Positions 16,927-24,937 of a stretch of DNA of 64,000 nucleotides are shown here, piece after piece (positions within the stretch are counted from its first letter, which is position 1; the number at the start of each line of letters is the position of its first letter). Under the pieces are notes generated by a model. It was not told the origin of the DNA. It searched no databases and saw only the letters and a list, made by a program, of their open reading frames with translations. The stretch is from JACVRW01 sp963812915 (lineage in GTDB: Bacteria > Actinomycetota > Thermoleophilia > Solirubrobacterales > Thermoleophilaceae), in the NCBI GenBank assembly GCA_963812915.1, contig CAWEXB010000010.1, positions 186,001 through 250,000 of the forward strand. The letters are read 5' to 3'. Position numbers and translations under genes: made by a program.

Positions 16927-17435
16927 GACTCGGCCGAGCTCTCGTTGGCGTCGCGCGCCCGCGAGTAGCGCCAGACCAGCCTGCCGTCCTCCTGCTCCTC
17001 TCCGTCGTAGCGGAAGCCGGCCTTCTCTAGGACGCGGGTAGAGGCGCCCGGCTCCGGGATCGTGTGGGCGATCACGGTGGTCACCCGCTCGTCGGCGAAG
17101 GCCTCCGCGAGCATCGCCCGCGTGGCCTCGGTCGCGAGGCCGCGGCCCCGCCGCGTGGCGGCGATCTCGTATCCGAGCTCGACGACGCCATACCTGGGGG
17201 GACCCTTGAAGCCACCCCAGCCGACCAGGTCGGGCGGGTTGCCGGAGACGAAGAAGCGCGCGCCCCACCCCGAGGCGCCCGGGTGAGCGGCAAGCGCATC
17301 GCGCGTACGCTTGAGCGCTCCGGTGTAGATCGCCCAGCCGGCCACCACGTCGTGGCCAAGCGCTCGGGCCAGCTTGTCGTCGCCGGCGAGCGCGGCGTCC
17401 ATCAAGTGCAGCTCGGCGCGGACGAGGCGGACCAC
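16923..17435 (-). CDS. GNAT-family N-acetyltransferase
   Basis: A 170-residue acetyltransferase of the RimJ/RimL-like type. The acetyl-CoA pyrophosphate loop is seen as RRGRGLATEATRAML, preceded by VELGYEIAATRR, and the C-terminal NAT region is STRVLEKAGFRYDGEEQ. The start is GTG 17435. The substrate is unknown. Confidence 0.87.
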   Translation of the reverse strand: MVRLVRAELHLMDAALAGDDKLARALGHDVVAGWAIYTGALKRTRDALAAHPGASGWGARFFVSGNPPDLVGWGGFKGPPRYGVVELGYEIAATRRGRGLATEATRAMLAEAFADERVTTVIAHTIPEPGASTRVLEKAGFRYDGEEQEDGRLVWRYSRARDANESSAES

Positions 17436-17501
17436 CTGGTCAGCTTCCCACGCCTGCCACCTGGGTCAACTTCGTACAAGACCGAGCCGCCGCCGCGCTG
17501 G

Positions 17502-17507
17502 TAGCGT
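17502..17507 (+). promoter_or_regulatory. -10-like box TAGCGT before the VOC gene
   Basis: TAGCGT lies 10 nt before the GTG at 17518 with no Shine-Dalgarno sequence. Confidence 0.45.
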
Positions 17508-17517
17508 CAGCGCCCTC

Positions 17518-17883
17518 GTGATCGACCACCTGAACGTCGGGGTCTCGGACCTCGCGGTCAGCCGCGCCTTTTATCAGCGCGCGCTCGCTCCGCTCGGGTA
17601 TGTCCAGCTGATGGATCGGCCCTACGGGGTGGGCTTCGGCAAGGACGGGATGCCCGACTTTTGGATCTCCGACCGCCCGACATCGGCCCCGCTGCACGTC
17701 GCTTTCGCCAGTCCAGACCGCGCCACCGTCGACGCCTTCCACCGCGAGGCGCTGGCGGCCGGCGGGCGCGACAACGGGCCGCCGGGTCTCCGACCCCATT
17801 ACCACCCGTCCTATTACGGAGCATTCGTGCTCGACCCCGAGGGGAACAATGTCGAGGCCGTGACTCACCGACCCGAGCAGTGA
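17518..17883 (+). CDS. VOC/glyoxalase-fold protein
   Basis: A 121-residue vicinal-oxygen-chelate protein. It starts MIDHLNVGVSDLAVSRAFYQ, has the paired beta-alpha-beta-beta-beta layout and ends with YYGAFVLDPEGNNVEAV, which contains the usual C-terminal metal-binding Glu. These proteins act as dioxygenases, isomerases or resistance proteins. Its TGA overlaps the GTG of the next cupin gene. Confidence 0.9.
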   Translation: MIDHLNVGVSDLAVSRAFYQRALAPLGYVQLMDRPYGVGFGKDGMPDFWISDRPTSAPLHVAFASPDRATVDAFHREALAAGGRDNGPPGLRPHYHPSYYGAFVLDPEGNNVEAVTHRPEQ

Positions 17884-18275
17884 CCACCGAACCGATCATC
17901 CTGCCGCCGGGCGGTGGCCGAGCGTACGACCTGGGCCCGATGCGGGGCGTCTTCAAGGCCGACGGGCCCGAGACGCGGGACGGCTACTGCGCGTCGGAGT
18001 GGTCCGTCGAGCCGCGGCAGCCGGGCCCCGGACCACACCACCACGAGGACAACGAGGAGGTCTTCCTCGTCACGGAGGGGACGATGTGGTTCCTGGTCGG
18101 CGAGGACTGGATCGAGGCGCCCACGGGGACGTTCCTTCGCATTCCGGCCGGCGTGACCCACGACTTCGAGAACCGCGGCGACGAACGCGCGGTCGCCTTC
18201 AACGTGTTCATCCCAGGAGGCTTCGAGGCGCCGTTTCGCGCGTGGTTCGAGGCCGGTGGGCCAGAGGGCCGCTGA
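17880..18275 (+). CDS. cupin-domain protein (131 aa)
   Basis: The metal-binding motif is GPHHHEDNEEVFLVTEG and the second cupin motif is PAGVTHDFENRG. The start GTG 17880 overlaps the VOC gene stop by 4 nt, so translation is probably coupled. A cupin next to a VOC protein hints at small-molecule turnover, but the substrate is not evident. Confidence 0.88.
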   Translation: MTTEPIILPPGGGRAYDLGPMRGVFKADGPETRDGYCASEWSVEPRQPGPGPHHHEDNEEVFLVTEGTMWFLVGEDWIEAPTGTFLRIPAGVTHDFENRGDERAVAFNVFIPGGFEAPFRAWFEAGGPEGR

Positions 18276-18294
18276 GCGACGCTAGCCGCTCTGC

Positions 18295-19053
18295 TCAGCT
18301 CACCAGCGCGGCAAGCTCGTCGAGCAGCTCGGGCGTCGCGGCCGCGATGAGCCCGGGCGGGTCGCCGTGGAGCTCCGCGACCACGCCGCCGGCCTCGCGT
18401 ACGAGCAGGTCGCCCGCCGCACGGTCCCAGGCATGAAGGCCGCGCTCGTAGAAGGCGTCGACCCGGCCGGCCGCGACCCAGGCCAGGTCGAGCGCGGCGG
18501 CGCCGGCGCGGCGGATGTCGCGAGCGCTCGGCAGCAGGCGGCGGATGACCTCGGCCTGCTCGGCGCGCCGCTCGGGCTCGTAGGAAAAGCCGGTGGCCAC
18601 CATCGCCCGGTCGAGCTCGCGCCGATGGCGCACGTGGAGCTCGAGGCCGTCGAGCCGCGCTCCCTCCCCTCGAACGGCGGAGAACGTCTCGGCGTGCACC
18701 GGCGAGTGCACCACGCCCACCGCGGTGCCCTGCGCGTCCTCGAGCGCCACGCTCACCGCCCAGGCGGGAAAGCCGTAGAGGAAGTTGATGGTCCCGTCGA
18801 GTGGGTCGACGATCCAACGCCGGCCGCTCGCCCCCGTAGCCTGCGAGCCCTCCTCGGCCAGCAGGCCGTCATCGGGCCGCTCCTTCTCGAGCAGCTCCCG
18901 GATCGCCCGTTCCGCCTCCAGATCGGCGTCGGAGACGAGGTCCGTTTCGGACGACTTGCTGGCCAGCCCCTCGGGAGGCCGGCCGTAGTACGACAGCAGC
19001 ACCTCGCCGGCCGTTCGCGCCGCCCGCTCGGCCAGCTCGAGATCGGCGCTCAA
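18295..19053 (-). CDS. inositol monophosphatase family protein
   Basis: A 252-residue sugar/inositol phosphatase. The metal sites are ETDLVSDADLEAE, LAEEGSQ, DPLDGTINFLYGFP and the C-terminal AWDRAAGDLLVREAGG. The substrate may be inositol-1-phosphate, histidinol-phosphate or another sugar phosphate. I chose TTG 19053 because it overlaps the stop of the upstream 36-aa gene (TTTGA), which indicates coupling, and because the first helix LSADLELAERAART starts there. Confidence 0.87.
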   Translation of the reverse strand: MSADLELAERAARTAGEVLLSYYGRPPEGLASKSSETDLVSDADLEAERAIRELLEKERPDDGLLAEEGSQATGASGRRWIVDPLDGTINFLYGFPAWAVSVALEDAQGTAVGVVHSPVHAETFSAVRGEGARLDGLELHVRHRRELDRAMVATGFSYEPERRAEQAEVIRRLLPSARDIRRAGAAALDLAWVAAGRVDAFYERGLHAWDRAAGDLLVREAGGVVAELHGDPPGLIAAATPELLDELAALVS

Positions 19054-19160
19054 AGGATCGCGCGGAGGCCGAACACGACCCCCAGGACGACGGCCACGAA
19101 GAGCACAACGTAGACCAGGAAGCGGAACGCCTCCTGCTCTGAGCGCAGCGGATTCAGCAT
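19050..19160 (-). CDS. 36-residue single-pass membrane protein in the oxidase operon
   Basis: ATG at 19160 opens a 36-codon frame beginning MLNPLRSEQEAFRF and continuing into one hydrophobic helix (LVYVVLFVAVVLGVVFGL), ending RAIL. It lies between coxC (18 nt away) and the phosphatase gene, whose TTG start overlaps its TGA. Placement and topology suggest a small accessory subunit or assembly factor of the caa3 oxidase; that is inference. Confidence 0.65.
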   Translation of the reverse strand: MLNPLRSEQEAFRFLVYVVLFVAVVLGVVFGLRAIL

Positions 19161-19178
19161 TAGGGGCGCACCGGCGCG

Positions 19179-19790
19179 CTACAGCAGGTACAGCGAGCTG
19201 AACACGAAGATCCACATGATGTCGACGAAGTGCCAGTAGATGCCCGGCACCTCGACGCCGCGGTGCTCCTTCGCGGAGTAGTGGCCGCGGAAGGCACGGA
19301 CGGTGACCATCCCGAGCAGCACCAGGCCGACGAACACGTGGCAGCCGTGAAGGCCCGTCAGCGAGTAGAAGACCGTCGCCTGCGCGTTGTCGCTGGGGGC
19401 GAAGCCCAGATGGACGTACTCGTTGACCTGGATCGTCAGGAAGGTGAGACCGAGCAGGAAGGTAGTGAGGATGCCGGCCCTGAGCGCCCAATGGTTCTCG
19501 TTCCGGATGCCCTCGAGCGTCCAGTGCATGGTGAAGCTCGACGAGAGCAGGATCCCCGTGTTCACGGCGGCGATTCCGACCGGCAGCTCGAAGCCTTGGA
19601 ACGGAAACCACTCCGCCTCCCCCACGACCCGGATGAAGAAGTAGGCCGTGAAGAACGCTCCGAAGAGCATGATCTCGGAGATGATGAACAGCAGCATCCC
19701 GAGGAACTGCGCCTCGACCCGCGACGAGACGTTCGCCTCGGGCGGGTGCTCGACGTGCTCGTGGGCGGCCGCGTGTGCGGCGGCTTCCAT
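19179..19790 (-). CDS. ctaE: cytochrome c oxidase subunit III (caa3/A2 operon)
   Basis: A 203-residue, five-helix subunit III. Typical stretches are AQFLGMLLFIISEIMLFGAFF, VNTGILLSSSFTMHW, FYSLTGLHGCHVFVGL and the end GIYWHFVDIMWIFVFSSLYLL. The shorter form, lacking the first two helices of mitochondrial subunit III, is normal in bacteria. ATG 19790 overlaps the stop of the preceding stress-like gene by one base, so the two are translationally coupled. Confidence 0.95.
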   Translation of the reverse strand: MEAAAHAAAHEHVEHPPEANVSSRVEAQFLGMLLFIISEIMLFGAFFTAYFFIRVVGEAEWFPFQGFELPVGIAAVNTGILLSSSFTMHWTLEGIRNENHWALRAGILTTFLLGLTFLTIQVNEYVHLGFAPSDNAQATVFYSLTGLHGCHVFVGLVLLGMVTVRAFRGHYSAKEHRGVEVPGIYWHFVDIMWIFVFSSLYLL

Positions 19791-20611
19791 TACTCGCTGC
19801 CCTCGCTCACGACGTGGTCCACGGGCTTCCCACTCGACGACTGCACGCGCCCGATGAGATCGCTGCGCATCCAGCCGGAGCGCGTCTCGGGGAAGGTCGA
19901 GATCACGATGTCGTCCGGCGCGTAGAACTGGAGCGCGTTCTGAATCGCCGTATAGGGGTCGGGGTGCACCACCTGACCGATCGCCTGGAGCCCGGCCTGC
20001 TGGAGCTGGCTGAGCATATGGGCGAGGCGCTCGTGCGCGGCTTCGGCGGCGTCGCCGTCGCCGTCCGTGCCCGCCTGGGGGGCGATCACGATGAAGCGAC
20101 GTGGCTCTTCGGCGGCCTTCCGCTTCAGGTGCTCGAGCAGCTCCTGCCCGCCCACGGTCTGGTTGGCGACGACGAGCGTGCGCTTCACGTCGTCGCGCTC
20201 GGCGTCGAGATCCACGACCACGTGCTCCACCGGCCGCCGCGTGGCGCGCCCGAGGCGGTCCACGAGTCCCTGGCGCAGCCATCCGGAGCGGGTCTCCGGA
20301 TGGGTGGAGACGACGATCTCGTCGTAGTCATGCTCGCCGAGGGCGTCCATGACGGCGGAGTAGGGGTCGGGGTCAACCACCTCGCCGTCGGCTTCGATGC
20401 CCGCCTCGTGAAGCAACGCCACCGTCATCCGCAGCCGATTCTCGGCGGCGTCGCGCACGTGCTCGTCGTAGATGACGTAGCCATGCCGCGGCTGGTTCTG
20501 TGGACAGATCACGTGCACCTGCACCTCGTCGCCCTCCGCGCGGCGCTTGACCGCGTCGATCAGCGGCTGGCCTGCGACCGTCTCGTTGGCTACGACGAGG
20601 ATTCGCTTCAT
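19790..20611 (-). CDS. tandem universal-stress-like protein embedded in the oxidase operon
   Basis: The 273-residue protein is an internal duplication. Both halves start alike (KRILVVANETVAGQPL and KRTLVVANQTVGGQEL), both have a DPDPYSA or HPDPYTA turn, and both end with a PETRSGW(L/M)R loop and a HVV strand. The fold looks like an alpha/beta nucleotide-binding USP domain, although the classic ATP-binding glycine loop is not obvious. It is 6 nt after coxA and coupled to coxC. A regulatory or sensing role for the oxidase is inference. Confidence 0.8.
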   Translation of the reverse strand: MKRILVVANETVAGQPLIDAVKRRAEGDEVQVHVICPQNQPRHGYVIYDEHVRDAAENRLRMTVALLHEAGIEADGEVVDPDPYSAVMDALGEHDYDEIVVSTHPETRSGWLRQGLVDRLGRATRRPVEHVVVDLDAERDDVKRTLVVANQTVGGQELLEHLKRKAAEEPRRFIVIAPQAGTDGDGDAAEAAHERLAHMLSQLQQAGLQAIGQVVHPDPYTAIQNALQFYAPDDIVISTFPETRSGWMRSDLIGRVQSSSGKPVDHVVSEGSE

Positions 20612-20617
20612 TCAGGC

Positions 20618-22534
20618 TCAGCCATCCGGAGGTGGGGGCGCCCCTCCGCCGCCGGCGGGAGTGGGCACCGTGGCCGGCTTCTTCTCCCTGAACACCGCGT
20701 GCACCGCGCCGGGGATGCCGTACTCGTAGGGCCCGCCGACCACCGTCGGGATCTCGTCGAAGTTGAAGACCGGCGGCGGGGAGGACACCTGCCACTCGAT
20801 CGAGTGGGCGCGCCAGGGATTGGCCGCCGCCCGCGGACCGTGCCGCCACGAGGCGATCATGTTGTAGAGGAAGACCAGGAACGAGAGGCCGAAGATGAAG
20901 GCCGAGATCGAGATGATCGCGTTCCAGGTCGCGAACTGCTCGGCGTAGTCGGCCACCCGCCTCGGCATGCCGTCGATGCCCACGAAGTGCATCGGGCCGA
21001 AGGTGAGGTTGAAGAAGATGAATGACAGCCAGAAGTGCAGCTTGCCGAGCGACTCGTCGTACATCCGGCCGGTCATCTTCGGGAACCAGTGGTAGATCCC
21101 GGCGAAGATCGTGAACACGGAGCCGCCGAACAGCACGTAGTGGATGTGGGCCACCACGAAGTACGTGTCCGACACGTGGATCGTGAACGGGATGACCGCG
21201 AGCATGATGCCGCTGATCCCGCCCAGCGTGAACATCGTGATGAAGCCAAGCGCGAACAGCATGGGCGTTCGCAGGTGGATCACGCCTCTCCAGAGCGTGG
21301 CCAGCCAGGAGAAGATCTTGATGCCCGTCGGGACGGCGATGAGCATCGTCGTGATCATCATCGGGATCCGGATCCAGGCCTGCATTCCGGAGACGAACAT
21401 GTGGTGCGCCCAAACGGTGAAGCCGAGGATCACGATGGCCACCAGCGAGAACGCCATCATGCGGTAGCCGAAGATCGGCTTGCGGGCGTTGGTCGAGATG
21501 ACCTCGCTGATGATCCCGAAGCCCGGCAGCATCATGATGTAGACGGCCGGGTGTGAGTAGAACCAGAAGACGTGCTGGTACATCAGCACGTCGCCGTTCG
21601 CGGCCGGATTGAAGAACTGCGTGCCGATCGTCCGGTCGAGCAGGACGAAGAACTGCGACCCGGCGATGAACGGCGTGGCGATCACCACCAGCAGCGAGGT
21701 CGTGAAGTTCGCCCACACGAGCAGCGGCATGCGCCAGAACGTCATGCCCGGGGCGCGCATCGTGATGATTGTCACCAGGAAGTTGAGGGCGGTGGCGATC
21801 GACGAGGCGCCCGCGAACTGCACGCCCAGCGTGAAGAACTGCTGGCCCAGCGGGGTTTCCGTGGAGAGCGGGGCGTAGGCGGTCCAGCCGGTGGCGAAGG
21901 CGCCGCCCTCGGCGAAGTAGCTCGCGATCATCATGACCCCGCCGACCGGGAGCATCCAGTAGGAGAGTGCGTTCAGCCGCGGGAACGCCATGTCCGGCGC
22001 GCCGATCATCAGCGGGATCACGAAGTTCGCGATCCCGGCGAAGACCGGGATGATGAACAGGAAGATCATCAGCGATGCGTGGACCGAGAACAGCCCGTTG
22101 AACGTGTTCGGGTCCACGAACTGCGTGCCGGGTTGGGCGAGCTCGGCGCGCATCAGCATGGCCATCAGCCCGCCGGCGACGAAGAAGAAGAACGTCGTGC
22201 AGATGTACTGGATCCCGATCACCTTGTGATCGGTGTTGACGCGGAAGTAGTCGCGCCATGAACGGGCGCCGTGGCTGGAGTGGTCCTCTGGACGGGTGGG
22301 CTTTCCCGCCGCCCAGTAGAACCAGTAGTCGAAGCAGCCGATCCCGACCAGGAAGCCGACCGGCGCGGCGATCAGGGCGCCGACGGTGACGATGGCGTTC
22401 CAGTCGACGAGCGGATCCCAGCCGTATAGGGCGCGGACCGCCACGACCAGAGCCATGCCCACGCCGAAGCCCACGGCGATGCCGAGCGCGGCTCGATACC
22501 AGCCAGGTGCGAAGAGCCTGTGTGCCAGCGTCAT
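20618..22534 (-). CDS. ctaD: haem-copper oxidase subunit I, A2 type
   Basis: Catalytic subunit (638 aa) that reduces O2 at a haem-Cu centre and pumps protons. The core starts at TDHKVIGIQY (residue 101). About 95 extra N-terminal residues contain two more hydrophobic segments. The motif at 326-332 is YSHPAVY: the glutamate of the usual GHPEVY is absent and Tyr-Ser precedes the His, the hallmark of the A2 subfamily. WAHHMF, PTGIKIFSWLATLW and DTYFVVAHIHYVLFGG supply the remaining Cu and haem ligands and K-channel residues. It overlaps coxB by 4 nt. Confidence 0.96.
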   Translation of the reverse strand: MTLAHRLFAPGWYRAALGIAVGFGVGMALVVAVRALYGWDPLVDWNAIVTVGALIAAPVGFLVGIGCFDYWFYWAAGKPTRPEDHSSHGARSWRDYFRVNTDHKVIGIQYICTTFFFFVAGGLMAMLMRAELAQPGTQFVDPNTFNGLFSVHASLMIFLFIIPVFAGIANFVIPLMIGAPDMAFPRLNALSYWMLPVGGVMMIASYFAEGGAFATGWTAYAPLSTETPLGQQFFTLGVQFAGASSIATALNFLVTIITMRAPGMTFWRMPLLVWANFTTSLLVVIATPFIAGSQFFVLLDRTIGTQFFNPAANGDVLMYQHVFWFYSHPAVYIMMLPGFGIISEVISTNARKPIFGYRMMAFSLVAIVILGFTVWAHHMFVSGMQAWIRIPMMITTMLIAVPTGIKIFSWLATLWRGVIHLRTPMLFALGFITMFTLGGISGIMLAVIPFTIHVSDTYFVVAHIHYVLFGGSVFTIFAGIYHWFPKMTGRMYDESLGKLHFWLSFIFFNLTFGPMHFVGIDGMPRRVADYAEQFATWNAIISISAFIFGLSFLVFLYNMIASWRHGPRAAANPWRAHSIEWQVSSPPPVFNFDEIPTVVGGPYEYGIPGAVHAVFREKKPATVPTPAGGGGAPPPPDG

Positions 22535-23649
22535 TTCTGCGCCTCCAGAAGGTACTTAACCAGAGCGTCGAGCTCCTGAGGCGAGAGCTGCTCGCGGAAG
22601 TTACCGGGCATCACGCCGCGCGGGAATCCCTGGACCACGTCGGCGTTCGGATCGACGATCGACTCCTCGATGTACGCCTCATCGGCCCGGGAGATGTTGT
22701 CCAGGTCCGGCCCGACGGTTCCGTTCGTGCCGGCCTCCGACAGGGTGTGGCAGGAGCCGCAGCCGTTCTCGGCGAAGACCGCCTCGCCGTCGGCGGCCTG
22801 CCCACCGCCGCCGCCGCCTCCCCCGCCGCCCCCTCCGGCTGGCTGCCGCCGGCGGTCGAGCCACGAGTTGAACTCGCGAGCCGGTACGACGCGCACGAGC
22901 TGGCGCATCGTCGCGTGCCCGATGCCGCAGAGCTCGGCGCACACCACCTGGTAGCGACCCGCCCTGTCGGGCGTCAGACGGATCTTCGTGGTGAGCCCCG
23001 GGACGGCGTCGGACTTGAGCCGGAACTGGGGCACCCAGAAGGAGTGGACGACGTCGCGCGAGCGGATGCGGAAGTCGATCGGCCGATCCTCCGGGAGCAC
23101 GAGCTCGGTCGAACTGACCCTCTCCCCGGGGTACTCGAAGTTCCAGGTGAACTGCTGGCCGATGACCCGTACGACCATCTCGTTCGGCTTCTTCGCCTCG
23201 ATGTCGTCCAGGACGATCCAGCCGTAGGCGGCGAGCGCGCTCACCATGAGGAACGGGATCGTGACCCAGATGATCTCGAGCCTCGTGTTGCCGTGGATCG
23301 GCGGGCCGTCGCCCATGTCGCCGGGCTTGGCGCGGAACCTGACCACGCTGTAGATCGCGATCGTCATCACCAGGACGAAGACCGGCACGGAGCAGATCAG
23401 GAGGACGTCGTAGACGGTGTCGATCTGGTCCGCCGCGGTGTCGCCCTGCGCCGGGAACCAGTCGATCAGGAGGGTTATGCCGATCCCGATCAGTGCGGCC
23501 ACTACGCCGATCGCGATCATGCGCGCGACGGGGTGCCGCTCGCCGCCGATGCGCGGGTCCTCCTCGGGATGCCCTGCCCCGCCGTACTCGCTCCCGTGGC
23601 CGACAGCGTCCTCGGCCTCGCGCCCGCGCTCGCGCTCCCAGTCCGTCAC
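22531..23649 (-). CDS. ctaC: oxidase subunit II fused to cytochrome c (caa3 type)
   Basis: A 372-residue subunit II. After a charged N-terminus come two membrane helices, then a periplasmic CuA domain with HSFWVPQF and CAELCGIGHATM. A linker with 12 consecutive glycines leads into a cytochrome c domain with CGSCH and the distal methionine in RGVMPGNF. GTG 23649 (MTDWERERG) is preferred over a GTG 11 codons upstream because a TAGACT box lies 8 nt before it. It accepts electrons from a soluble or tethered cytochrome and passes them to subunit I. Confidence 0.94.
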   Translation of the reverse strand: MTDWERERGREAEDAVGHGSEYGGAGHPEEDPRIGGERHPVARMIAIGVVAALIGIGITLLIDWFPAQGDTAADQIDTVYDVLLICSVPVFVLVMTIAIYSVVRFRAKPGDMGDGPPIHGNTRLEIIWVTIPFLMVSALAAYGWIVLDDIEAKKPNEMVVRVIGQQFTWNFEYPGERVSSTELVLPEDRPIDFRIRSRDVVHSFWVPQFRLKSDAVPGLTTKIRLTPDRAGRYQVVCAELCGIGHATMRQLVRVVPAREFNSWLDRRRQPAGGGGGGGGGGGGQAADGEAVFAENGCGSCHTLSEAGTNGTVGPDLDNISRADEAYIEESIVDPNADVVQGFPRGVMPGNFREQLSPQELDALVKYLLEAQK

Positions 23650-23657
23650 GCCGCGCG

Positions 23658-23663
23658 AGTCTA
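23658..23663 (-). promoter_or_regulatory. -10-like box TAGACT for the caa3 operon
   Basis: TAGACT on the minus strand ends 8 nt before the GTG at 23649. It falls inside the longer possible reading frame, so it decides the start in favour of 23649. Confidence 0.5.
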
Positions 23664-23731
23664 TTGGCTCGTCCCGCTGCACGCGAAGCCGCCGAGCGAG
23701 CCCGGCCGGGCCTCGACGCGGAACCCCGCCG

Positions 23732-24094
23732 TCAGGCCGCGAGCCGCTCGACGTGGCCGCGGAAAACGGACGGGGGCGCCCCGTAGTGACGCCGGAACGC
23801 CTTGGCGAACTGGGCCGCCTGCCGGTACCCCACCGCGGCCGCCACGGCCTGCACCGAGAGCGATCCGTCGCGCAGGAGTTGGGCCGCGCGAACCATCCGG
23901 ACCCGCTGGAGCTCGCGCCGGAAGCTGGTTCCGCCGGTCTCGGCGAAGGCCCGCTGCAGCTGGCGCCGGGAGGTCGCGATGGTCCGCGCGACCGTATGGA
24001 GAGAGAGGTCCTCCTCCGCGTATCGGCGTTCGATCACGCCGATAGCGTCGCGGTACAGCTCGCTCCGTCTGCTCACGGTCGACTCGCGCACCAC
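23732..24094 (-). CDS. AraC-type HTH regulator (DNA-binding domain only)
   Basis: A 120-residue protein made of little more than the double helix-turn-helix of AraC/XylS regulators: LSLHTVARTIATSRRQLQRAF for the first HTH and VQAVAAAVGYRQAAQFAKAFRRHYG for the second. It has no ligand-binding domain. It lies behind the caa3 oxidase promoter on the same strand, so it could control either that operon or the divergent CBS gene. The exact start is uncertain. Confidence 0.85.
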   Translation of the reverse strand: MVRESTVSRRSELYRDAIGVIERRYAEEDLSLHTVARTIATSRRQLQRAFAETGGTSFRRELQRVRMVRAAQLLRDGSLSVQAVAAAVGYRQAAQFAKAFRRHYGAPPSVFRGHVERLAA

Positions 24095-24178
24095 GAGGGG
24101 TAATACGGACGCGCGACCAAGTCGGATGTTCGGTAGGCTAGTTTGAGCCGATCGTCACGAGCACTGAAGGGGGCTTGC

Positions 24179-24604
24179 ATGCAGGTGCGGACCGGGATGA
24201 GCAACGTGGTGCTGACCGTGAACCCGGGTCACACCCTGCGCGACGCGGCGCGCGCGATGGCCGAGCGGGGAGTGGGCGCCGCCGTCGTGATCGATCCCGA
24301 CCAGCCCGGACCGGGCATCATCACAGAGCGCGACATGCTGGACTCTCTCGGCGCGGGCCAGAACCCCGACACGGAGCGCGTGGCCGACCACCTCTCCTCG
24401 GGCCTCACCTTCGCCTCGCCGGGCTGGTCGCTCGAGCGCGCGGCGGAGGCGATGGTCCGCGGCCGCTTCCGACATCTGATCGTCGTCGACGGGGGCGAGC
24501 TGATCGGGGTGCTCTCGATGCGCGACATCGTCCGCTGCTGGGTGTCGGACGGGGCGACCAGCGAGCTGCCGGACGACCGGGAGGCCGCGGCCAGGGCGAG
24601 CTAG
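24179..24604 (+). CDS. two-CBS-domain protein
   Basis: A 141-residue protein with a pair of CBS motifs: TLRDAARAMAERGVGAAVVID followed by PGIITERDML, and SLERAAEAMVRGRFRHLIVVD followed by LIGVLSMRDIV. Such Bateman modules bind adenosine nucleotides and often regulate partners. ATG 24179 follows a GAAGGGGG Shine-Dalgarno-like run; an ATG 12 codons upstream lacks one. The function is unknown. Confidence 0.88.
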   Translation: MQVRTGMSNVVLTVNPGHTLRDAARAMAERGVGAAVVIDPDQPGPGIITERDMLDSLGAGQNPDTERVADHLSSGLTFASPGWSLERAAEAMVRGRFRHLIVVDGGELIGVLSMRDIVRCWVSDGATSELPDDREAAARAS

Positions 24605-24649
24605 CGCTCGCCGGCCGGGCGGCGTCGCCGGCCGGGGCGGCGTGGCCGT

Positions 24650-24756
24650 GAAAACCTCCCGGACTTGGCTGCTCAGCGCGAACTTGGGAGCTTGTCGTTG
24701 CTGGAACACCAGTACCTCCCGAGTTGCGCGGCGGCGACCGGCGTCGGGAGGTTTTC
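24650..24756. repeat. perfect 12-bp inverted repeat, 83 nt apart
   Basis: GAAAACCTCCCG at 24650-24661 is the exact reverse complement of CGGGAGGTTTTC at 24745-24756. A third, partial copy of the arm (ACCTCCCGAG) lies inside near 24713. Confidence 0.75.
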
Positions 24757-24937
24757 GACGCGCTCGACCCTGACGAAACCGGATACGGACCGCGGCGGAA
24801 GGTGGGGCGGCGCCCGGGAACACCAAGGGCGCCGGCTTGGGCGGCCGGTTTGCGGTTGTGCGGTCGGGGCTGGGGCTGGGTGAGGAGGGTGGTTGGCGCG
24901 GGCGTCCGGGCTGGGCCGGTCGGCGGTTTTGGCGACG

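Noticed and set aside
22790..22830. CCG/CCT-rich stretch as a microsatellite or CRISPR-like repeat
   Set aside because: It is simply the glycine-codon run of the subunit II linker read on the other strand; there are no spaced repeat units. No CRISPR array was seen anywhere in the window.
4704..24652. Shared 14-mer GGCGTGGCCGTGAA in the glmS leader and at 24639-24652 as proof of a dispersed element
   Set aside because: In a GC-rich 64-kb sequence many pairs of identical 14-mers are expected by chance, so the match alone is not evidence.
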